Part shown: positions 1-5,963 of the stretch, one piece after another | Layout: every line of letters begins with the position of its first letter | Numbering within the stretch: position 1 is the stretch's first letter | From: Bacillota bacterium | GTDB lineage: Bacteria > Bacillota > Sulfobacillia > JAJZYS01 > JAJYTV01 | NCBI GenBank assembly: GCA_021786135.1 | Contig: JAJYNV010000420.1 | Span: 1 to 7,278, forward strand | Direction: 5' to 3' | Length of the DNA stretch: 7,278 nucleotides | Program-made: the position numbers and the translations under genes | Notes under the pieces: generated by a model | What the model saw: only the letters and a program-made list of their open reading frames with translations | What the model was told of the DNA's origin: nothing | The model's database searches: none

Positions 1-126
1 CGATCTCACGACGTACTCATTTTCGTCGTCCCGATTATCGTATTGTAGGAGAAGTTGGGCCACATATTCGCCGATTCCTCTTCGCTCTCGCCTAAATGCA
101 TAGCGTCCGTCAATTCCTATGCGCAT
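1..126 (-). CDS. Glycosyltransferase, GT4-like, N-terminal fragment (cut by left edge)
   Basis: Only the first 42 codons are present, with no stop before the window edge. The peptide opens MRIGIDGRY, then RRGIGEYVAQLLLQY, and later DENEYVV. This is the usual start of GT4 glycosyltransferases with a GT-B fold: a first beta strand (MRIGID), a glycine-rich loop with the RGIG-Y motif that lies near the acceptor site, the first helix, and the D-x-x-NEYV second strand. The family transfers a sugar from a nucleotide-sugar to a growing glycan in the cytoplasm; donor and acceptor cannot be read from this fragment. The ATG lies 13 nt after the wzt stop and 7 nt after GGGAGG, so it belongs to the same operon. 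GC is 62 of 126 bases (49%), against about 68% in the adjoining end of wzt, and codons such as ATA, AGA, AGG and CTA appear. The family call rests on the N-terminal pattern alone. Confidence 0.8.
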   Translation of the reverse strand, partial: MRIGIDGRYAFRRERRGIGEYVAQLLLQYDNRDDENEYVVRS

Positions 127-133
127 CCAGTTG

Positions 134-139
134 CCTCCC
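134..139 (-). promoter_or_regulatory. Ribosome-binding site GGGAGG for the last glycosyltransferase
   Basis: GGGAGG on the minus strand, just after the wzt stop codon, with 7 nt to the ATG at 126. It fixes the start of a gene that is otherwise only a 42-codon fragment. Confidence 0.75.
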
Positions 140-1336
140 TCAGCTCCTCCGCCACTGGTGTGGGACCAGAATGACCCCGGATGTCCTCTCGTGTCCCTGC
201 ACCCGGAAGGCACCAGCGGACTGCACGCTGGCTAGGCGCCGACCCTGGTCGTCGAAGATCGTGACGTCGACCTCGTACTGGCCGCTCGCAAGGCGAAGTT
301 CGCTTGTACGAACCTCCACATCCGTGCTGCCGGGTATCATCTCTATGAGTTGCTGATCCCGCAGGCCCGAGATCTCTGCCACCTCCAGGCCATCGGGCCT
401 TCGGATCGAGATGTCCACATAGCCTCGTATCGTCGCAGCGGTCGCGTTCGCGATTCCCACATAGATGCTGGCAGAGTCGCCTGGGGCGATGCTCTGCTCG
501 GGACGGTTCAGCCCACGGACGGCCACTTCCTTCACCATTATGGAGGCCCCGGATGTCTCCTTGACATCGGGCGCTAGGCCGTCCCTTGCCGTCGTCTCTC
601 CCAGGAAGCTCCTGTACGAGTGCACAACGTCACGCGGCACACCGCGCCCGCGCACAACACCTCCGTCTACCCAGAGGGCGTCATCCATCAGGCGCTCGAT
701 GGAACCAAGGTCGTGGGACACGAGGATGATGCTCGTCCCTGCGCGCTTCATCGCAAAGATGCGATCCATGCACTTCTGCTGGAACGCCTCGTCCCCCACG
801 GCAAGGACCTCATCGACTATGAGTAGTTGCGGTTGAACGTGGACGGCTACGGAAAAACCGAGTCGCGCATGCATGCCAGAGGAATAGTACTTCACCGGTA
901 CATCGATGAACGGTCGGATCTCCGCAAAGTCAATGATCTCGTCCATGCTTTGCTCGATCTCCCGCCTGCGGATACCAAGGATGGATGCGTTCAGGACAAT
1001 ATTCTCGCGCCCCGTGAAGTCCGGGTGGAATCCCGCGCCGAGCTCGATCAGTGCGGACATGCGCCCGCTCAGCTGGATATGACCCTCCGTGGGCTGCATC
1101 GTTCGGGTGAGAAGCTTGAGCAGAGTGCTCTTGCCGGATCCGTTGTTGCCGACGATGCCAAGGCTGCGCCCCTGCTGGATCTCGAAGGAAACGTCCTTCA
1201 CCGCCCAGAACGGCTCGGGCTCCGGCCGCGTTCGGCGGGGGATCATCTGTAGGAGCAGGTGGCCTACACTGTCGGCGCGGTCGCGCCGCAGCTGGAACTG
1301 CTTCGAGACGTTCTCCGCCAGGACATGGGCCCCCAT
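140..1336 (-). CDS. wzt: Polysaccharide ABC transporter ATP-binding protein Wzt with C-terminal glycan-binding domain
   Basis: The protein is 398 aa. It is the cytoplasmic ATPase that powers export of a lipid-linked polysaccharide through Wzm. Visible motifs are Walker A GNNGSGKST (63-71), the TGREN segment (108-112) typical of polysaccharide exporters, the signature YSSGMHAR (151-158), Walker B LLIVDEVLAVGDE (171-183) and the H-loop histidine SHD (207-209). The ATPase core ends near residue 245. Residues about 262-398 form a beta-rich extension with the pattern of the Wzt C-terminal domain, ending VILVPHQW. In the E. coli O8/O9a systems this domain binds the modified non-reducing end of the glycan and makes export depend on a finished chain; a similar role here is inferred. 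The ATG is chosen because it overlaps the wzm stop as TGATG and has GGAGG 7 nt upstream. An upstream in-frame start at 1411 would lie inside wzm and adds an Arg/Cys-rich, non-homologous leader. TagH is a less likely identity because of the Wzt C-terminal domain. Confidence 0.96.
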   Translation of the reverse strand: MGAHVLAENVSKQFQLRRDRADSVGHLLLQMIPRRTRPEPEPFWAVKDVSFEIQQGRSLGIVGNNGSGKSTLLKLLTRTMQPTEGHIQLSGRMSALIELGAGFHPDFTGRENIVLNASILGIRRREIEQSMDEIIDFAEIRPFIDVPVKYYSSGMHARLGFSVAVHVQPQLLIVDEVLAVGDEAFQQKCMDRIFAMKRAGTSIILVSHDLGSIERLMDDALWVDGGVVRGRGVPRDVVHSYRSFLGETTARDGLAPDVKETSGASIMVKEVAVRGLNRPEQSIAPGDSASIYVGIANATAATIRGYVDISIRRPDGLEVAEISGLRDQQLIEMIPGSTDVEVRTSELRLASGQYEVDVTIFDDQGRRLASVQSAGAFRVQGHERTSGVILVPHQWRRS

Positions 1337-2178
1337 CACATGACCTCCGCAAAAAGCGGCTCGACACGCTTGAACACCGCGAGGCCACCGATAAAGGCGA
1401 GGACCGCCCATGCTGCCGCAGACCAGAGAAAGGGCACCTGCGTCACGTGGCCGACGAATATGAGATCACGCTCGGCCTGCAGGATGCCCCCCATAGGGTT
1501 CATGAGCAGCAGTCCCTGCAAGGTGCTGTTCAATGTTGAAGCCGCGTACATGACGGGGGAGAAGTACATCCAAATCATCAGCACGAGCCCGACGAGCTGG
1601 GTCATGTCCCGGTAGAGCACATTCAGCGCAGCGAACAGGTAGGCTATACCCAGGGTAAACGCCACCTGAAGCCCAAGGAGCGGAAGGACCCAGAGCGCCG
1701 TCCAATGCACCGGAACACGGTATAGCAGGATGAACACAAGCAGCACCAGCAATGAGAACGTGAAGTCGATGAATCGGGCCAAAACCGACGCCGTCGGCAG
1801 GACGACGCGCGGAAAGTAGATCTTCGCAAGCATGCTAGCGTTACCTGTGATGCATGCCGTGGCCGTCATGAGTCCGTTCGCGAAGAGGTTCCAGAAGGTA
1901 AGACCGGTCAGGAGAAAGACGACATACGGAATGCTTCCGCTGGAAGCGTGAAAGATCACACCAAAGACGAACCCAAAGATGCCGGCCGTGATCAGCGGGT
2001 TAAGTATGGCCCAGTAGAGACCGAGCAACGAGTGCTTATAGCGCACCTCGACGTCACGAACGGCAAGGTTGCGAATGAGTTCGATCCAGAGCACGAGACT
2101 CCGCATCCGCCTTAGCACGCGGGTAGTGGACGTCTCGTTCTGGGGCATAGGCATTGCAGTGTCTCGCATTGAGGCCAT
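1336..2178 (-). CDS. wzm: Polysaccharide ABC transporter permease Wzm (ABC-2 family)
   Basis: The protein is 280 aa, normal for the family. It forms the membrane channel that exports undecaprenyl-linked polysaccharide, working as a dimer with two Wzt subunits. After a polar N-terminal tail it shows the family motif RDVEVRYKHSLLG (41-53) followed by LYWAILNPL, about six hydrophobic segments (roughly 56-77, 85-105, 134-153, 160-184, 193-212, 250-268), the cytoplasmic LNVLYRDM motif (185-192), IWMYFSPVMY (202-211), NPMGGIL (227-233) and the typical C-terminus VEPLFAEVM. The start is an ATG 5 nt after the stop of the DUF2079 gene, with AGGGAG (2188-2193) 9 nt upstream. The stop overlaps the wzt ATG by one base, so the two subunits are probably translationally coupled. 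TagG of teichoic acid export is the close alternative, but the partner's glycan-binding domain favours O-antigen or S-layer-glycan type export. Confidence 0.96.
   Translation of the reverse strand: MASMRDTAMPMPQNETSTTRVLRRMRSLVLWIELIRNLAVRDVEVRYKHSLLGLYWAILNPLITAGIFGFVFGVIFHASSGSIPYVVFLLTGLTFWNLFANGLMTATACITGNASMLAKIYFPRVVLPTASVLARFIDFTFSLLVLLVFILLYRVPVHWTALWVLPLLGLQVAFTLGIAYLFAALNVLYRDMTQLVGLVLMIWMYFSPVMYAASTLNSTLQGLLLMNPMGGILQAERDLIFVGHVTQVPFLWSAAAWAVLAFIGGLAVFKRVEPLFAEVM
1344..1348 (-). promoter_or_regulatory. Ribosome-binding site GGAGG for wzt, inside the wzm 3' end
   Basis: GGAGG on the minus strand, lying in the last codons of wzm, with 7 nt to the ATG at 1336. It supports the 1336 start of wzt over the longer reading frame from 1411. 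Confidence 0.8.
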
Positions 2179-2183
2179 CCCTG

Positions 2184-3683
2184 CTATCTCCCTGGCGCCG
2201 CAACTGACACAGCGCGACTGAGCTTGTACACTGTCACCTGGTCCTTATTGTAGATGACCCGCGCGACGCCAGCCGCTGAGACGGCTTTAAGGACAGCCTT
2301 ATCTGTCCCGGCGGGGTCGGAATCCACAATGGCCAGAGGATCCGAATGATCGAAAATCACGTAAGTCCCTTTGCGCAATGTCCTACCGACAACAGCGGAA
2401 GGCATGTATATCTGCGCCCGGTCGGCGAAGTAGGCCGCTAACACGTTCGGCGCCACCACCGGCGCATCCTGCGGAATGAGTGTGGCAGCAGACGTCAGCG
2501 CTTTGGAGTTTTGCGGCCGGTCGCTCCAGTCTGGGCCGTGCACATGCCACACAAAAACCAGCAGGAGCACAACAGGCAGAAGCAGGGCGGCGTTGCGCAA
2601 CACCGGCCTGAACCCCGCAAATCCCCGCAGCGCCTCAAGCGCCACGACAAAAAGGAAAGGAACCGCGATCAGGCTGAACTCGTTGAAGGGATCGGTGGTG
2701 ACACCTGAGCTGCCGAGCAGGTTGGCCTCCATTAGAAGGAGGGCCGGTACCCAGAAGGGACTGATGGACCTCCGAAGTCCGAGCACCATCAACACGCCTA
2801 GAGGCCCGAGAATCCAGAAGAGATACTCCCAATCCCGCAGATGTCGAACCCAGCCGACAACAATGGCAGGGTCGTGCAGTACACGCGCGAAGAAAGCCGT
2901 CGGCGTAGCGCCAAGCCCACCATAATAGGCGATCCACTGCGTCATGGTGCCATGGAGAAGGTAGGGCATCACCACAAGAACGTCCATCCATAGGACGGCT
3001 GCGCCCGCAACGATGCTCAGGGCACCCGCCACCCACTTGCCCCGGACGAGCAGCGTAATGCCCAGCCCGATGACCACGATCGACACCGTATCTTTCACCG
3101 AGAGGGCAAGTAGCAGGATGAACGCGTACCAGAGCCACCTCTCTTCGAGAGCAGCCAACACTGTCGCAAAGAGCAAGGGCACCGCCAGGACGTCCGCATG
3201 GAAGTCGAAAAGGTTGGCCCCAAGGACTGTCGGGTAGATGAGGTACACGGTGCCTACGATGTGCGCCCATTTGGGTTCGACGCCAAGGCGCTCAGCGATC
3301 CTGCGGATGAATACGTAGCCCAAGCCCAAGGCAAATGCCTGCAGCAGGAGAAGGAACCCCACCCCTCCCACGCTGTAGAGCGGCGCAAGCAGAACCAATA
3401 TGTAAGATGCTGCGTCGGCCAGGACCGGGTGGCCGGTGTACGTAGACACGGCAAGAAGTCCCTTGTGGCTGAGAAGCCAGAGGGCCTGCATGTTGAAGCC
3501 CATATCACCGTCGGTCGCAAGCCACACGTGGTAGCGCAGCACGGTGATCGTCGCGAGAATGGCGGTGTAGCCCAAGGTCCAGGACCACTCTGAAAGCCTA
3601 TTCGGCTTCAGCAGAGACCCTAAAGAAGGCGCCTCGGACTCGTAGGACGGGTCCATGGCATCTAATGCACGCTGTGGGTCCAA
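2184..3683 (-). CDS. DUF2079-like polytopic membrane protein with C-terminal extracytoplasmic domain
   Basis: The protein is 499 aa from the TTG start. A first membrane helix (about 35-53) leads to the loop TDGDMGFNMQALW (57-69), matching the acidic DLG-x-x-x-Q loop of DUF2079 proteins. Then come APLYSVGGVGFLLLLQAF (100-117), FDFHADVLAVPLL (159-171; usually FHPE in the family) and LSVKDTV (194-200; usually KED). About ten hydrophobic segments end near residue 380, followed by a soluble domain of about 115 residues with alternating strands and helices, as in many GT-C-fold proteins. DUF2079 has no settled biochemical role; GT-C enzymes use lipid-linked sugars, so addition of a side sugar or other modification to the glycan is possible but unproven. 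TTG at 3683 has GAGGAG 11 nt upstream and overlaps the preceding gene by 22 nt. ATG at 3656, 5 nt after that gene's stop, lacks a nearby ribosome-binding site but remains possible. Confidence 0.83.
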   Translation of the reverse strand: MDPQRALDAMDPSYESEAPSLGSLLKPNRLSEWSWTLGYTAILATITVLRYHVWLATDGDMGFNMQALWLLSHKGLLAVSTYTGHPVLADAASYILVLLAPLYSVGGVGFLLLLQAFALGLGYVFIRRIAERLGVEPKWAHIVGTVYLIYPTVLGANLFDFHADVLAVPLLFATVLAALEERWLWYAFILLLALSVKDTVSIVVIGLGITLLVRGKWVAGALSIVAGAAVLWMDVLVVMPYLLHGTMTQWIAYYGGLGATPTAFFARVLHDPAIVVGWVRHLRDWEYLFWILGPLGVLMVLGLRRSISPFWVPALLLMEANLLGSSGVTTDPFNEFSLIAVPFLFVVALEALRGFAGFRPVLRNAALLLPVVLLLVFVWHVHGPDWSDRPQNSKALTSAATLIPQDAPVVAPNVLAAYFADRAQIYMPSAVVGRTLRKGTYVIFDHSDPLAIVDSDPAGTDKAVLKAVSAAGVARVIYNKDQVTVYKLSRAVSVAAPGR

Positions 3684-4855
3684 GACTGGATCGGCTCCTC
3701 TCGGCCCTTGGACTTGGATGGCTGGAGCAGCACCGATATCGTGCGCAGAATGATGAAGAGGTCCAGACCTAGAGAGTAGCGGAAAATGTAGACGAGGTCA
3801 TACTGGAGTTTCACCGCCGGCTCCGTGGCGTAGTTGCCGTAGACCTGCGCCAGTCCGGTCATTCCTGGGCGCACCATGGTGCGCACCGTGTAGCCTGGGA
3901 TGTCCTCCTTGAACTGATCGTGGAGCTCTGGGCGCTCGGGCCTGGGACCCACAATGCTCATTTCGCCGCGCAAGACGTTCCATACCTGCGGCAACTCATC
4001 GAGACGGATCGCGCGCAGGAAACGTCCAACAGAAGTCACCCGGCCGTCTTCCGCCTGCGCCAGGATCGGTCCGGTGTCGTCCTCTGCCCCATTGCGCATG
4101 GTGCGGATCTTGAAGATGCGGAAGATGCGCTCGCCTTGGCCCACGCGCTCTTGTGCGTAGAAAATGGGCAGTCCGGAGTCAAGGACAACGGCAAACCCTA
4201 CCGGTACCATCAGCACGGCTAGCAACGCCAGCCCCAGGAAGCTGAGGACGATATCGAGCGTGCGACGCACGAAGCGCTGATGGGGATGAAGCTCGTAAGC
4301 GGACAGGGCCAAGGCCACACCGTCGGGCAGGCGCACGATGCGTGCGGTCGACAGGAGCAGCGTCGCGAGATCTGGTTCCAGGACCACTTCCCGCCCCGCA
4401 GCCGTCTCTCGCAGCACGTCCTCCGGTACGAGACCGTCCGCCCTTTGCCTGAGCACCTCTTGCGTGGCTGTTCCCTGACCGAACGCCACACGGGCAAGCC
4501 CATAGAGCACAGCTGCAATCGGCCACGCAATCAGGATCACGCTGCGTGGCAGGGCGAACGCGCGGAGGAAAAACGAGAGGGCCATTGTCAACACGAGCAC
4601 GAGGAAGGCCGACGCAACGGAAAGAGCGAACGCCTCCTCGCGTGATCCGATCTCCTCATAAAGACCATAAAGTGAGTTCATACCTACACCCAAAATGGCC
4701 ACGAAGACGGCAACCGCCTCGAATGCGTGGAAGTTGACGATCGGAAGCCCGCGAAAGCGCAAAAGGAATGCGAGCAGAAAGCTGAGCGGTCCTATGAGGG
4801 CATCGATGCACACGAGGAGGTACTGCCTCGGGCCCCAACGCATATGGCGGCTCAT
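3662..4855 (-). CDS. Undecaprenyl-phosphate sugar-1-phosphate transferase (WbaP/WsaP-type initiating enzyme)
   Basis: The protein is 397 aa. It starts the repeat unit by moving a sugar-1-phosphate from a UDP-sugar to undecaprenyl phosphate on the inner face of the membrane. Four N-terminal hydrophobic segments (about 11-33, 43-65, 76-98, 104-124) precede a short middle region (126-196). The catalytic domain begins FVRRTLDIVLSFLGL (195-209) with its membrane-inserted helix, followed by ERVGQGERIFRIFKIRTM (236-253), the catalytic Asp-Glu pair in RLDELPQVWNVL (284-295; D286, E287), GEMSIVGPRPERPE (297-310) and VRPGMTGLAQVYG (328-340). Larger relatives have a Rossmann-like domain of over 100 residues after the fourth helix; here it is roughly halved and the glycine-rich loop is not visible. 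The ATG is set by the TGATG overlap with the upstream glycosyltransferase and a strong GGAGGG 7 nt away. The longer frame from 4966 lies inside that gene and adds an unlikely leader. Which sugar is transferred cannot be read. Confidence 0.95.
   Translation of the reverse strand: MSRHMRWGPRQYLLVCIDALIGPLSFLLAFLLRFRGLPIVNFHAFEAVAVFVAILGVGMNSLYGLYEEIGSREEAFALSVASAFLVLVLTMALSFFLRAFALPRSVILIAWPIAAVLYGLARVAFGQGTATQEVLRQRADGLVPEDVLRETAAGREVVLEPDLATLLLSTARIVRLPDGVALALSAYELHPHQRFVRRTLDIVLSFLGLALLAVLMVPVGFAVVLDSGLPIFYAQERVGQGERIFRIFKIRTMRNGAEDDTGPILAQAEDGRVTSVGRFLRAIRLDELPQVWNVLRGEMSIVGPRPERPELHDQFKEDIPGYTVRTMVRPGMTGLAQVYGNYATEPAVKLQYDLVYIFRYSLGLDLFIILRTISVLLQPSKSKGREEPIQSWTHSVH
3695..3700 (-). promoter_or_regulatory. 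Ribosome-binding site GAGGAG favouring the TTG start of the DUF2079-like gene
   Basis: GAGGAG on the minus strand, inside the 3' end of the sugar-phosphate transferase gene, 11 nt before TTG at 3683. No comparable site lies within 20 nt of the alternative ATG at 3656, so it tips the choice toward TTG. Confidence 0.5.
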
Positions 4856-5922
4856 CAGACAGCCCTCCTCAGGCTTGTGTAGAGTTCGGCATGGCGCCCG
4901 AGCATCTGATCGAGGGAGAAGTGCTCCTCTACAAGCGATCTGCTTGCGGCTCCCGCGGTCGTGCAATGCGCGCGGTCCGACGCGAGTCGCTGCAAAGCGC
5001 TCAGGGTAGCAGTCACATCACCTTGCGGGACCAGATACCCGTTGTGCCCTTCGGCAACGAGTTCTCTGTGTCCTGCGATGTCGCTCAGCACAACCGGCAG
5101 GCCGGCCCCGAGCGCATCAAGCACTCCATAGGGGAGGCCCTCTTTGCGCGAGAGGCTGACATAGGCGAAGAGCCCTCCATAGAAGGGCCGCAAGTCGTCC
5201 TGCCAGCCAAGGAAGTCGACGCGATCCCGATAGCCGCGGACGTCAGCTTTCTGTGTAAGTTGCTCGGCCAAGGGTCCGTCACCGGCAATGCATAGATGCA
5301 GGTCTGATTCTGCGGCGAGGATGTCGAGAAGGCTCTCGAGCCCCTTCCCTGGAACGAGCCTTGTCGCCACACCGAAGGTCTTGGAATTGTCTAGCCGCAC
5401 CCCAGCGTCCCATGGGCGTACACCGTTCGGAATCTGTTCAACGCGCTGGAATCCGACGCGCCGGGCTTCATCCGCTTCAGAGGCGATGGCCACGAACGCG
5501 GCCACCCTGGGCGCTGCTCTGTGGTGGATTGCAAGCGAAAGACTCCGCAGGCCCCATGGATGTGCTTCGTCATGCCATTGGAAGCCGTGGCCCGTATAGA
5601 CGAGAGGCATCTGATCTGCAAGCGGCAGCGCAGCCAGGAGAGCCAGGATGCCATGGGCATGCACAACGCCAGGAGTCCAGTCTCGGCAGACCTCCGCCAG
5701 TTCCCTGCGCGCGGCTGCCACGTTGCGAGGATCGAGCGAACGCACCAGGTGCGCTGCCTGACGTACAGGAAGACCTGTATCCCGAATGGTTCGGGTGAGC
5801 CAGCCCTCTGTTCCCGTGACAATTCCGACCGTCTGGGTTGGAAGACCGGTAACAAGATCGTGGACATGGCGCTGGACTCCCCCACCATCGCCGGACTGCA
5901 CGATGTGCAACACCCTCGGCAT
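4855..5922 (-). CDS. Glycosyltransferase family 4 (GT-B fold)
   Basis: The protein is 355 aa, the usual GT4 length. It should transfer a sugar from a nucleotide-sugar to the lipid-linked glycan at the cytoplasmic face of the membrane. The N-terminal half has MPRVLHIVQSGDGGGVQRHV (1-20), the glycine-rich acceptor-side loop, then GVVHAHG (85-91) and YTGHGFQWHDE (109-119). The C-terminal donor half has IPNGVRPWD (164-172), VATRLVPGKGLESLLD (185-200), IAGDGPLAEQL (212-222), VDFLGWQDDLRPFY (235-248) and RKEGLPYGVLDALGAGLPVV (259-278). In the last motif the family's E-x7-E pair reads E261-x7-D269, a conservative change at the residue contacting the donor ribose. The start is the ATG at 5922, where MPRVLHIV fits the family's first strand. 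A longer frame to 6057 overlaps the upstream gene and adds an unrelated leader. GGAGG lies 11 nt upstream. The stop overlaps the next gene's ATG. Linkage and substrate are unknown. Confidence 0.93.
   Translation of the reverse strand: MPRVLHIVQSGDGGGVQRHVHDLVTGLPTQTVGIVTGTEGWLTRTIRDTGLPVRQAAHLVRSLDPRNVAAARRELAEVCRDWTPGVVHAHGILALLAALPLADQMPLVYTGHGFQWHDEAHPWGLRSLSLAIHHRAAPRVAAFVAIASEADEARRVGFQRVEQIPNGVRPWDAGVRLDNSKTFGVATRLVPGKGLESLLDILAAESDLHLCIAGDGPLAEQLTQKADVRGYRDRVDFLGWQDDLRPFYGGLFAYVSLSRKEGLPYGVLDALGAGLPVVLSDIAGHRELVAEGHNGYLVPQGDVTATLSALQRLASDRAHCTTAGAASRSLVEEHFSLDQMLGRHAELYTSLRRAV
4863..4868 (-). promoter_or_regulatory. Ribosome-binding site GGAGGG for the sugar-phosphate transferase
   Basis: GGAGGG within GAGGAGGG on the minus strand, in the last codons of the GT4 gene, 7 nt before the ATG at 4855. 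It supports that start over the longer frame from 4966. Confidence 0.8.
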
Positions 5923-5933
5923 CCGGCGAATCG

Positions 5934-5938
5934 CCTCC
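5934..5938 (-). promoter_or_regulatory. Ribosome-binding site GGAGG for the GT4 gene
   Basis: GGAGG on the minus strand within the 41-nt gap after the ligase-family gene, 11 nt before the ATG at 5922. The gap shows no clear hairpin plus T-run terminator, so read-through from the upstream gene is expected. Confidence 0.6.
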
Positions 5939-5963
5939 TCGTCCTGTCCAGCTTTGTGTTCGC

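Noticed and set aside
827..1252. A plus-strand open frame of 141 codons opposite wzt
   Set aside because: It is antisense to the wzt ATPase core, including Walker A and the signature motif, and its translation resembles no protein family.
2635..3270. A minus-strand open frame of 211 codons inside the DUF2079-like gene in another frame
   Set aside because: The translation is rich in Arg, Gly, Cys and His with no hydrophobic segments or motifs. The overlapping frame has a coherent multi-helix membrane protein, so this is a frame shadow.
4856..4966. N-terminal extension of the sugar-phosphate transferase to 4966
   Set aside because: The extra 37 residues overlap the end of the GT4 gene in another frame and look non-homologous, while ATG 4855 has a strong ribosome-binding site and a TGATG overlap.
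5923..5963. Possible terminator or internal promoter in the 41-nt gap between the ligase-family gene and the GT4 gene
   Set aside because: I see no stable inverted repeat followed by a T run and no convincing -35/-10 pair. The gap is explained by the ribosome-binding site and leader.
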